DNA from: JALYGJ01 sp963781705
GTDB taxonomy: Bacteria > Chloroflexota > Limnocylindria > Limnocylindrales > CSP1-4
Direction: 5' to 3'
Assembly: GCA_963781705.1 (NCBI GenBank)
Contig: CAWAGP010000010.1
Span: 62,001-126,000 of the forward strand
Length of the DNA stretch: 64,000 nt
Shown in pieces: positions 37,961 to 46,145 of the stretch (its first letter is position 1; every line of letters begins with the position of its first letter). The notes below the pieces were generated by a model, which saw only the letters and a list, made by a program, of their open reading frames with translations, had not been told where the DNA came from and ran no database searches. A program made the translations under genes and the position numbers.

Positions 37961-39915
37961 GCTCGGGCCTCCCGTACCGGCGCCAGCCGCGCCAGGGTGA
38001 CGCGCGCGTCAGAGCGGATGCGACGGACCAATTCGGCGGCCAATTCGTAGCGGCCGAAGCTGGGCATGATGTAGGTGCCCGACACCTGCGGCGCCAATTG
38101 TTCGAGCAGCGCATGGGCCATCTCCAGGCCGACCTCCGCGCTGCGCTCGCCGGCTGCGGCCAGGGCAGCGCGCACCTCGGCGGGGATGGTGATGCCGGGC
38201 ACCTCGTTGTGCAGGAATTCGGCGTGCCGATGAGTGTGCAGCGGTAACACGCCCAGCAGCACCGGCCGCGGCAGACCGCTCGGCCAGCGCCTTGACGCAC
38301 GCTGCATGAACGCGTCCCACTGCTGGGCGGCGTAGATCGGCTGGGTCATTATCAGGTTCGCCCCCGCGTCGATCTTGGCCGCCAGCCGTTCGATCTCATG
38401 GTCTATGTCGGCCGTCGTCGGGTCGAGCGCGCAGGCGATGGTGAAGCCGGCCGGCGCGCCGATGGGCTTGCCCGCCTGGTCCTCACCGCGATTGAGGCGC
38501 GCCAGGATGCCGATCAAACCCACCGAATCGACGTCCCAGATGCCGGTGCCGGCCGGGTAATCGCCGACACGCGGTGGATCGCCGGTCAGCGCCAGGATGT
38601 CGCGCACGCCGAGCGCGTGCGCTCCGAGCAGCTCCGACTCGAGCGCCATCAGATTGCGATCGCGGGTGGTCACGTGGACGACGCACTCGAGATCGAGGTC
38701 ATGTTGGATGCCAAACGCGACCGCCATGGCACCCATGCGCACGCGCGCCATCGCGCTATCGCTGATGTTGACCACGTCGACGCCCAATTCCTGCAGCAGC
38801 CGGCCGGCCTCGATGGTGCGTTCAATGCGCACCGAGCGCGGCGGATCTATCTCGACGCTGACGATGAAGCGTTCGTGCGTCAGCAGCTCGGCCAGGCGAG
38901 TCGGCGGCGGCGGCTCGCTGGTGCTGCCGCCGACCTTCTCGCCGATCGGCGTGCGCGGTCCGGTGACCGACGATGGGCGCTCACCATCCGGCTCCAGTGG
39001 TGCGCCGTGCGCGGCATCGAGGGCGCGGCGCATATGACGGATGTGCTCCGGTGTGGTGCCGCAGCAGCCGCCGACGATGCGCGCGCCCGCGTCCAGGAAA
39101 CGCGTCACCTCGGCGCCGAAGTATTCCGGCCCGGCGGCGTACACGAACTGGCCCTCGATGCGTTGCGGCAGACCGGCGTTGGCCACGATCGAGCGCGCCA
39201 GCCCGGGCGAGGGGCGGCCCATCTGGGCCAGGGCGTCGAGGCAGATCAGCGGTCCGCCGCCGCAGTTGACGCCCACGGCATCGACGCTCGCCGCGGCCAG
39301 CGCGGTGGCCGCCGTCTGCGGGCTGGTGCCATCGATCGCGGTCAGATCCTCGCCGAAGGTCATCTGCGCGATGATCGGCAGGTCGGACAGCGATTGCGCC
39401 TCGGAGATACCCACCAGCAGCTCGGCCAGGTCGCTGAAGGTCTCGAACAGCAGCACGTCGACGCCACCCTCGAGCAGGCCCTCGATCTGCTCGCGAAAAG
39501 CGGCGCGGATCTCGGCCTCGGAATAGCGATCGGGTCCGTGGACGGGCGATTCGAGTGGTCCGATCGAGCCGGCCACGAGCACGTCGCGCCGCCCGGCCAC
39601 GTCACGCGCTTCACGCGCCAACTGCGCGGAGCGGCGGTTCAGCCGGGCAGCGGCGGCGGCCAGGCCATACGGCGCGAGGCGCAGGCGGTTGGCGCCGAAC
39701 GAGTTCGTCTCGATCGCGTCGGCGCCCGCCTCGATGTACTCGCGGTGGATGCTGCCGATCAGGTCGGGGCGCGCCTCGACGAGCTGGTCGAGAGGCGTCC
39801 GTTGGGGTACTCCCCGGCTGTACAGCAAGGTGCCCATCGCGCCATCGAGCAGCAGCGGGGCGCGCGCCAGACGATCGGCGAACGCGCGGCGCGGCTGTGA
39901 CGCGGTCTTCCCCAT
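37957..39915 (-). CDS. Bifunctional homocysteine S-methyltransferase / methylenetetrahydrofolate reductase (YitJ-like)
   Basis: The 652-aa protein joins two enzymes. Residues about 15-305 are a Zn-dependent homocysteine methyltransferase: LLLDGAMGTLLYSRGVP, ETNSFGANRLRL, then the zinc Cys in VGVNCGGGP and the GGCCGTTPEHI pair. Residues about 345-645 form an MTHFR barrel: FIVSVEIDPPRS, HVTTRDRNLMALESELLGA, ILALTGDPPRVGDYP and LIMTQPIYAAQQWD. A Pro/Ser-rich linker joins them. It reduces methylene-THF to methyl-THF and transfers the methyl group to homocysteine. Confidence 0.93.
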   Translation of the reverse strand: MGKTASQPRRAFADRLARAPLLLDGAMGTLLYSRGVPQRTPLDQLVEARPDLIGSIHREYIEAGADAIETNSFGANRLRLAPYGLAAAAARLNRRSAQLAREARDVAGRRDVLVAGSIGPLESPVHGPDRYSEAEIRAAFREQIEGLLEGGVDVLLFETFSDLAELLVGISEAQSLSDLPIIAQMTFGEDLTAIDGTSPQTAATALAAASVDAVGVNCGGGPLICLDALAQMGRPSPGLARSIVANAGLPQRIEGQFVYAAGPEYFGAEVTRFLDAGARIVGGCCGTTPEHIRHMRRALDAAHGAPLEPDGERPSSVTGPRTPIGEKVGGSTSEPPPPTRLAELLTHERFIVSVEIDPPRSVRIERTIEAGRLLQELGVDVVNISDSAMARVRMGAMAVAFGIQHDLDLECVVHVTTRDRNLMALESELLGAHALGVRDILALTGDPPRVGDYPAGTGIWDVDSVGLIGILARLNRGEDQAGKPIGAPAGFTIACALDPTTADIDHEIERLAAKIDAGANLIMTQPIYAAQQWDAFMQRASRRWPSGLPRPVLLGVLPLHTHRHAEFLHNEVPGITIPAEVRAALAAAGERSAEVGLEMAHALLEQLAPQVSGTYIMPSFGRYELAAELVRRIRSDARVTLARLAPVREARA

Positions 39916-39982
39916 CCCGTCACAAGGTTACAGGCGCGTCATGGCTGCCAGCGAAGCGCTGCCTCGATCAGCTCCGCGCACG

Positions 39983-40393
39983 TCAGGCGCGCGGCGTGAT
40001 CAACCGAACCAGTGCCAGCATGGTGGAGACGACGCTGACCACGAGGGAGGTCAGGAAGGCGGCGACGACGACGTCCACGCCAAACGCGCCGGTCGGCCAG
40101 CCGGCGAGCGTGAAGTCGAGCTTGAGTTGGTCGCTCACCAACGCCAGCAGCAACACCATGGCGATGTTGATGACGAACCCCACCAGGCCAAAGGTGAGCA
40201 GGTTGAGCGGCAGGCTGAGCAGCTTTGCGATCGGCCGCAGGTAGGCATTGATCACGCCGAAGAGCGCGGCGACGACCAGCAGGTGCCACCAATCGCCCTT
40301 GAAAGCGACGTTGGGCACGAGTTGCACGGCAGCCATCAGCGCGACGGCGTTGATGACGATTCGGACCAGCAAATCGAACACGGCGCGCGTCAT
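39983..40393 (-). CDS. Phage-holin-like small membrane protein (DUF360 type)
   Basis: Started at the ATG at 40393 (MTRAVFDLLVRIVINAVAL), the product is 136 aa with four hydrophobic helices. AALFGVINAYLRPIAKLLSLPLN and LLTFGLVGFVINIAMV match the YvlD/DUF360 family, often labelled phage holin family IV although most are ordinary membrane proteins. No phage genes are nearby. A longer upstream frame overlaps the DUF885 gene and is not supported. Confidence 0.85.
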   Translation of the reverse strand: MTRAVFDLLVRIVINAVALMAAVQLVPNVAFKGDWWHLLVVAALFGVINAYLRPIAKLLSLPLNLLTFGLVGFVINIAMVLLLALVSDQLKLDFTLAGWPTGAFGVDVVVAAFLTSLVVSVVSTMLALVRLITPRA

Positions 40394-40450
40394 GCTACAT
40401 CCGGGTCGCCGGGCTACGATGGGCCACCGAGCGCACCAGGGAGGGCCCCG

Positions 40451-42274
40451 TTGACCGACGCTGCTCCGACAGGTTTCGAATCGCTGGCCGAGGACACGCG
40501 GCCAGAACCGCAGACACCGTTCGACTTCGCACTGCACCGGCTGCTCGACGATCTCTTTGCGGCCTACCCAACGTGGGCCACCCACGTTGGCTTTCATGCT
40601 CACGATGATCGCTGGCCGGATGTCAGAGTGACGGCGCGCGACGCGCGGCTGGCGATGCTGCGCCACCATCGAGCGCGGCTGCACGCGCTGGTCGACGACG
40701 AGCTGAGCGCGGCCGAGCACGTCGACCGGGGCATCACCCTCGACGCGATCGACGCGCTCGAGTTCAACGAGGCAGAGCTGCGCGAGTGGTCATGGGATCC
40801 GCTGGGCGTGGTGCACATCGCCGGCAGTGGCCTGTTCGATCTGCTGGCGCGCGAGTATGCACCGTGGCGCCACCGCGGCAGCGCCTTCGCCGGCCGTCTG
40901 CGCCTCCTGCCGGCTTTCCTGGAAGCAGCCGCCGAGGCACTCACCGGTTCGCCCGGCCGCCCGGTCTCGAGACTCCACACCGAAACCGCGCTGTCCCAGC
41001 TGGGCGGGGTCGGCGACCTGATCGATGAGGGCCTGGCCGAGGCGCAACGACATGAACGACTGGGTCTCGACGCGGACATAGCGGCTGACATACGCGTCGC
41101 AGCCGGCAGCGCGCGCGCGGGCGTTGCCGAATTCGGCCGTCGCCTGAGCGAGGAAATCGCGCCGCGCGCCGAGGGGGAGGGTCGGCTGGGCGCCGATCTC
41201 TTCGGGGCGAAGCTGCGCCACACGCTGTCGAGCGACCTGCCTTATGCGGAGCTCGAACGGCGCGCGCGGCGCGACTATGAGCTGGTCCGCACCGAGATGG
41301 CGCGTCTCGCGCGCGCCGCGTGGTCGACCTGGCTGCCCGATGAGGACCTGCCCAGCGCCGACGACGAGATCACCCGGCGCGTTCTCGATGTCATTGCCCG
41401 CGACCATCCGCACGCCCCCGAGCTGCTTGACTGGTGCACCGCGGAGGTTCGCCGGCTGGAGCAGTTCTGCGCCGAACGCAACGTGATCGGCCTGCCCGAC
41501 GAACCCTTGACGCTGACCTGGACGCCCGTGTTCATGCGTGCCTACGGCGGCGCGTTCCTCGATTCGCCGGGGCCGCTCGACAAGGGCCTGTCGAGCTACT
41601 TCTGGATCACGCCGCCCGACGAGCACGCCGACCCGGCCGACGTCGAGTCGTACCTGCGCGAGGACAACTCGCGCATGCTGCGGCTCCTGTGCATCCACGA
41701 GGGCGTGCCCGGCCACTACCTGCAGGGCGCGTGGGCGAATCGGACACCCAACCTGGTCCGCTCGGTCTTCGGCAGCGGCACGTTCGCCGAGGGCTGGGCC
41801 GTCTACGTAACCCAGGTGATGATGGACCTCGGCTACGGCGAACACGAGCCGGCGCTCATGCTCCAGCACTGGAAGTTCTACCTGCGCGCGATAACCAACG
41901 CGATCATGGACGTGGCCATCCATACCGGCGGTATGACCGAGGAGCAGGCAATGGCGTTGATGGTCGGTGGCGGCTTCCAGGAAGAGCACGAGGCGCACGC
42001 CAAGTGGCTGCGCGCGCGGCTGACCGCGACCCAGCTGTCGACCTACTACCTGGGCTCGCTCGAGCTGTGGGACCTGGAGCAACTGGCGCGCCGGCGAGCG
42101 GCACTGGCGGCTGGAGTCGGCGGGCAGGCAGTGCCCGACCTGCGCATCGCCGGCGGCCTGGATCCGACGCCTGGTTTCGACTACCGCGCCTACCTCGAAT
42201 CGGCCCTTTCGCACGGGACGCCGCCGATCAAGTGGCTGCGGCGGGTGCTGCTCGGCGAGGCGGCGGGCAACTGA
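40451..42274 (+). CDS. DUF885-family putative metallopeptidase
   Basis: The start is TTG at 40451, five bases after GGAGGG, giving 607 aa; an open frame upstream has no ribosome site and overlaps the opposite gene. The C-terminal half holds CIHEGVPGHYLQGAW, a HExxxGH zinc-type motif, followed by GTFAEGWAVYVTQVM with the third-ligand Glu. These are the signatures of DUF885, related to M32/M3-type gluzincins. No signal peptide. Probably a cytoplasmic carboxypeptidase or oligopeptidase. It is linked to the next gene by one base. Confidence 0.9.
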   Translation: MTDAAPTGFESLAEDTRPEPQTPFDFALHRLLDDLFAAYPTWATHVGFHAHDDRWPDVRVTARDARLAMLRHHRARLHALVDDELSAAEHVDRGITLDAIDALEFNEAELREWSWDPLGVVHIAGSGLFDLLAREYAPWRHRGSAFAGRLRLLPAFLEAAAEALTGSPGRPVSRLHTETALSQLGGVGDLIDEGLAEAQRHERLGLDADIAADIRVAAGSARAGVAEFGRRLSEEIAPRAEGEGRLGADLFGAKLRHTLSSDLPYAELERRARRDYELVRTEMARLARAAWSTWLPDEDLPSADDEITRRVLDVIARDHPHAPELLDWCTAEVRRLEQFCAERNVIGLPDEPLTLTWTPVFMRAYGGAFLDSPGPLDKGLSSYFWITPPDEHADPADVESYLREDNSRMLRLLCIHEGVPGHYLQGAWANRTPNLVRSVFGSGTFAEGWAVYVTQVMMDLGYGEHEPALMLQHWKFYLRAITNAIMDVAIHTGGMTEEQAMALMVGGGFQEEHEAHAKWLRARLTATQLSTYYLGSLELWDLEQLARRRAALAAGVGGQAVPDLRIAGGLDPTPGFDYRAYLESALSHGTPPIKWLRRVLLGEAAGN

Positions 42275-42275
42275 G

Positions 42276-43157
42276 ATGGACTTTGGCCTGATCCTGCCCA
42301 GCTACCGCGCCGGGGCGACGACCGAATCGATCGACGCCGGCGCCGAGACGGCAGCACGGCTGGGCTGGCACTCGGTCTTCACTACCGACCACATCCTGGT
42401 CAACCCGTCGGCGCGGGCCGAGGACTACTACAACATCTTTGACGCGCTGCTCACGCTGCCGCATGTCGCGGCGCGACAGCCTTCATTGCGCGTCGGCATC
42501 AGCGTGCTGGTCGTTCCGATGCGCAACGCCGTGGTGCTGGCCAAGGAACTGGCCACCATCGACGCCCTGTCGGGCGGGCGACTGATCCTGGGCGTAGGCG
42601 TCGGCTGGAACGAGGCCGAGTTCGCCAACGTCGGCGCGAGTCGCGTCTTCCATCGACGCGGTGCCTACCTGGACGAGTCGATCGCCCTGTGGCGTCACCT
42701 GTGGAGCGGCAGTCAAGACCCGTTCGACGGCCGCTTCCACAGTTTCGCGCAGGTCCGTTTCGCGCCGCTCCCGCCACAGGGCGCCGACCTGCCCATCTGG
42801 GTCGGCGGCGCGCACGAAGCGACGCTGCGGCGCGCTGGGCGGCTGGCGCAGGGTTATCACGCGACCGCGTCGGGCCCGGCTCAGCTTGCGCCGCGCATCC
42901 CCGTCATCCGGGCTGCCGCCGAGCAGGCGGGCCGACCGATGCCGCGTCTCTCAGCACGCGTTCGCGTGGCCTTTGGGCCGCACGAGGCGGCCTCCTACAT
43001 GCTGGCCGGCACGTCCGAGCAGATGGCCCAGGACGTCCGCTCGTTTGCCGACCTGGGCGTCGACCACCTGGCGCTCGACTTCGCCGTGACCGACCCGGAG
43101 GAATTGGGCCGGCTGATGGCGCGCTTCGACGACGAGGTTGTCGCCGCCGTCCGATGA
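42276..43157 (+). CDS. LLM-class F420-dependent oxidoreductase
   Basis: The 293-aa protein starts MDFGLILPSYRAG and shows SVFTTDHILV, SLRVGISVLVVPMRNAVVLAKE, LSGGRLILGVGVGWNEAEF and LPIWVGGAHEATLRRAGRLAQG. These are the marks of the TIGR03619-like F420 subgroup. Its ATG is one base after the DUF885 stop, and its stop overlaps the GNAT start (ATGA), so three unrelated enzymes share one transcript. Substrate unknown. Confidence 0.92.
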   Translation: MDFGLILPSYRAGATTESIDAGAETAARLGWHSVFTTDHILVNPSARAEDYYNIFDALLTLPHVAARQPSLRVGISVLVVPMRNAVVLAKELATIDALSGGRLILGVGVGWNEAEFANVGASRVFHRRGAYLDESIALWRHLWSGSQDPFDGRFHSFAQVRFAPLPPQGADLPIWVGGAHEATLRRAGRLAQGYHATASGPAQLAPRIPVIRAAAEQAGRPMPRLSARVRVAFGPHEAASYMLAGTSEQMAQDVRSFADLGVDHLALDFAVTDPEELGRLMARFDDEVVAAVR

Positions 43158-44014
43158 GCGACGACGCGCCGGTCCAGCCGCCCCACCGGCCGGCGACGGC
43201 CCGTCCGCGCAGCGACGCCGGCGGAGAGGTCCAGCCGCCGACGGCCGCTGAGCTGACGGCCATCGAGCGTCAGCACTCGCAGCTGTCCGAGCAGGCCGGC
43301 GCGACCATCACCCGCGACGATGAGCTGGGAGTGACATGGGCCCGCTTCGGGCGCGGCCCGGCGCTCGACTACGCAGCCAGTCCTGACTGGCCGAGTCATG
43401 AGCACGCGGCGCGCCTTGCCCGGCTGGTGGCACGCATGCGCGCCGCCGATGCGTGGCCGACCCTGATCGTGGAGGACAACTCTGTGGAGCGGGCGGAGCT
43501 CCGGCTGGTGCTGGAGAGCGCCGGCTGGCTGCCCGTCGCCACCGAGCGGATCATGTTCACCAGGCACGCCGCGGTGGTCCCGCACCTCGATGCCGAGTTG
43601 CGCGTCGAAGCGGTCACGCCGGCGTCGGCGGCCGATTGCGTGCGCCTCGAGACCCACGTCTTCGGGCTGCCCACCGAACACGTCACGCGGCGCATCCAGC
43701 GCCTGACCGACGACGTCCACTCCGGCCGCGTACGGGCGTTCGTGTTGCGCCTCGTCCGTGAGCCACTCGCCAGCGCGCGGCTGACACCGGGTCGCGGCGT
43801 AGCCGCGCTCAGCGCTGTGGGCGTTGCCGAGCGCCACCGCCGGCGCGGCTACGGCCGCATGATCACCGCTGTCGCCAGCCGCGCCGGTCTGGCCACCGGG
43901 CACAAGCTCGTGTGGCTATCGGTTGAGGAGGCCAACCCCGCTGCGGTTAGCCTGTATCGCGGCCTGGGCTTCGAACCTTCCTTCGCCTGGTCGCGCTGGA
44001 TCTCGCCCGCCTAG
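43154..44014 (+). CDS. GNAT-family N-acetyltransferase
   Basis: The 286-aa protein has a disordered N-terminus of about 35 residues, a first degenerate acetyltransferase-like half and an active C-terminal GNAT domain. Motif A, VGVAERHRRRGYGRMITAV, binds acetyl-CoA, and VEEANPAAVSLYRGLGFEPS is motif B. It overlaps the LLM gene start-to-stop and its end overlaps the stop of the convergent GH57 gene by four bases. Acceptor substrate is unknown. Confidence 0.9.
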   Translation: MSDDAPVQPPHRPATARPRSDAGGEVQPPTAAELTAIERQHSQLSEQAGATITRDDELGVTWARFGRGPALDYAASPDWPSHEHAARLARLVARMRAADAWPTLIVEDNSVERAELRLVLESAGWLPVATERIMFTRHAAVVPHLDAELRVEAVTPASAADCVRLETHVFGLPTEHVTRRIQRLTDDVHSGRVRAFVLRLVREPLASARLTPGRGVAALSAVGVAERHRRRGYGRMITAVASRAGLATGHKLVWLSVEEANPAAVSLYRGLGFEPSFAWSRWISPA

Positions 44015-46107
44015 ACGCGCTGCTCGGCGGCCGACCGGTCGTGCCGCTGCTCAAACGTGAAGCGCAGCGCGAAGGTGGCAGCTTCACCCGGACCCAGCAA
44101 CAGCGGCCAGCGGTAGATCAGGCACGAACCCTGGTAGACGCGTTCGAAGCCGGCCTCCGAGTTGGAGACGGTGTCGACCGGATGCCACTCGGCTGGCGCC
44201 GCGGGCTCCGCGACGGCGCGCAGCGCGACTTCCTCGTATTCGTTGCCGAAGGCCAGTTCAAGGCCAGCCACGGCCGCGCCGGCCGAGTCGTGGCGCGCCT
44301 CGTTGTCGGCCCAGCGGTAGTACGCCGCCGGGTTGCCGCCGCCGCCCAGCAGGTTGATGTTCCATTCAAGCTCCAGTGAGCCGTCCAGGGCCCCTGCGTC
44401 TTCGTTGAGCACCTCGACCGTGACGCTCAACGATCCCTCGCGGCGGCCGCCGTCGAGGCCGATCGTCTTGCGCAGCGCGAGGCCATCGGCCCGTCGCCGG
44501 ACGATCAACTCTGACGCGCTGGCTTGCTCCACTTCCCAGTTGCCGTTGACGAAGTCGCCGAGCTCGCGCTGCCGCCCGTGGCCGGCCGACACGCGCACCA
44601 GTCCGCTGCGCCGCTCGTGGTCGTCGTAGGCGAGGTAGCGCCCGAGGCCGCTCTCCTTGACGGTCATCTGTTCATGCGGGCTGAGCGACTCGCCGGCGCT
44701 GGTTCGGCCGAGCGCCTCAGCGTCCATCTCCCTGAGCGTTTCGTGGTACGCCTCCGGTCGACGCCGCATCACCGATGCGAGCGCGACGCGACCGGCGCGC
44801 AGATCCCAGGAACCGATGCCCGCGCCGTCGCCCGGATCGACCAGCACCGTCTGTCCCTCGGTACCGAGCAGCACCTCCTCGACGCCATCGAGGTCATAGT
44901 CCGCGACACCGTGCAGCGGCCGGCCGCCACTGGCCAGGTCCTCGGCGGCGATCAGCTCCGCCAGCGTCGCCATGCGCATGTGCACGATGTAGATGCCGCC
45001 GAAAAGGCCGTGCCAGTAGCAGTCGTTCGACTGGCCGCGATACAAGTGGTCGAGCGCCCGCTCGCGCAGTGCGCCGTCCGGCAGCGCGTCGACTGCTGCC
45101 GATGCGCGCAGCATCTGCTTCTCGAGGTCGTTGACTTCGCGGTAACGGGCCTGGAAGTTGCGCCACAGCCCACCGCGCAGGAAGCGCGCAGCCGGCGAAT
45201 TTGCCGCGACGGCATCGTCGATCAGGTGATGAAATGTGTTCGCTTCGTATGGCGGCAGCGCCCACTCGCTCATCTCGATGTACGAACTCGTGGGCACGTA
45301 GATGCGGCCGATCGGTGCATTGCCGGCCAGCCAATCGGACGGCGTGACGGTCGTCAGCCAATCGGCATTCAGGTCGAGCGCGCTGAAGCATTCCTCGATC
45401 CAGCCACCCTCGCCCCAGCACAACTCGTGCGTGCCCGGCCAGGCGCCGAACTTCTCGCCATCGTCGCCCATCACGCCCAGCCGATCGCCCTCCTCGGTCG
45501 CGGCCGCGCGGAGGTAGTCGATCAACTCGGGCACCGGCCGCCACGGGATGCGGTAGCGCAGCCCTTTCTCCGTGCCGAAAATGGTCAGGCGGCGGCCCTG
45601 GTCGTCGGTCGTGTACGGACCCCACATGGCGTCCTCCGGCACCGACGCGCCACGCAGGTGGTTATCGTCGAGCACGGTGTAGCGATAGCCGGCGCCGGCG
45701 AGGTCGAACGGCAGGGACGGCTCCCACACTCGTTCGGCCAGCCACGCACCCGCGGGCGGCGCGCCGAAGCGCCGGGCCAGGTCGTCGCGCATGAGTGCCA
45801 GCTGGCCGTGCCGGTCGCGTTCGGGCAGACCGACCAGGATCGGCTCGAACTGGCCGCCGCCGAGAATCTCCACCTGGCGGCGGTCGACCAGTGCGCGCAG
45901 CCGCTCGATCGCGGTGGGCCGGTTCGCGTCAAGCCACTCGAGCAGCGGCCCCGAGTAATGAAGACCCATCCGTACTCGTGGATGGCGCTCGAGGGCGCCG
46001 ATCAGCGGCTCATACGCGCGGCGATAGACGTCCTCGATCACCCAGCCGAAGTTGCCGACCGGCTGGTGATTGTGGGTCACCAGAGCCAGCGCGATTCGCC
46101 TGGTCAT
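44011..46107 (-). CDS. Glycoside hydrolase family 57 alpha-glucan enzyme (alpha-amylase / 4-alpha-glucanotransferase type)
   Basis: From the ATG at 46107 (MTRRIALALVTHNHQPVGNF) the product is 698 aa. GH57 landmarks are all present: HNHQPVGNF, GGGQFEPIL, the nucleophile Glu125 in AERVWEP and the acid/base Asp215/216 in GDDGEKFGAWPG. The C-terminal half (about 430-690) is the beta-rich DUF1925/DUF1926 region of the Thermococcus 4-alpha-glucanotransferase subgroup. It acts on maltodextrins or glycogen. It lies 38 bp downstream of the glycogen phosphorylase gene on the same strand, so joint glycogen breakdown is likely. Confidence 0.93.
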   Translation of the reverse strand: MTRRIALALVTHNHQPVGNFGWVIEDVYRRAYEPLIGALERHPRVRMGLHYSGPLLEWLDANRPTAIERLRALVDRRQVEILGGGQFEPILVGLPERDRHGQLALMRDDLARRFGAPPAGAWLAERVWEPSLPFDLAGAGYRYTVLDDNHLRGASVPEDAMWGPYTTDDQGRRLTIFGTEKGLRYRIPWRPVPELIDYLRAAATEEGDRLGVMGDDGEKFGAWPGTHELCWGEGGWIEECFSALDLNADWLTTVTPSDWLAGNAPIGRIYVPTSSYIEMSEWALPPYEANTFHHLIDDAVAANSPAARFLRGGLWRNFQARYREVNDLEKQMLRASAAVDALPDGALRERALDHLYRGQSNDCYWHGLFGGIYIVHMRMATLAELIAAEDLASGGRPLHGVADYDLDGVEEVLLGTEGQTVLVDPGDGAGIGSWDLRAGRVALASVMRRRPEAYHETLREMDAEALGRTSAGESLSPHEQMTVKESGLGRYLAYDDHERRSGLVRVSAGHGRQRELGDFVNGNWEVEQASASELIVRRRADGLALRKTIGLDGGRREGSLSVTVEVLNEDAGALDGSLELEWNINLLGGGGNPAAYYRWADNEARHDSAGAAVAGLELAFGNEYEEVALRAVAEPAAPAEWHPVDTVSNSEAGFERVYQGSCLIYRWPLLLGPGEAATFALRFTFEQRHDRSAAEQRV

Positions 46108-46145
46108 GCCGAGCTGTCTCCGGGAACGATGTGCCGGGGCGGTCG

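Noticed and set aside
39983..40393. Prophage remnant signalled by a holin-like protein
   Set aside because: The YvlD/DUF360-type membrane protein is common in bacterial chromosomes, and no other phage gene is nearby.
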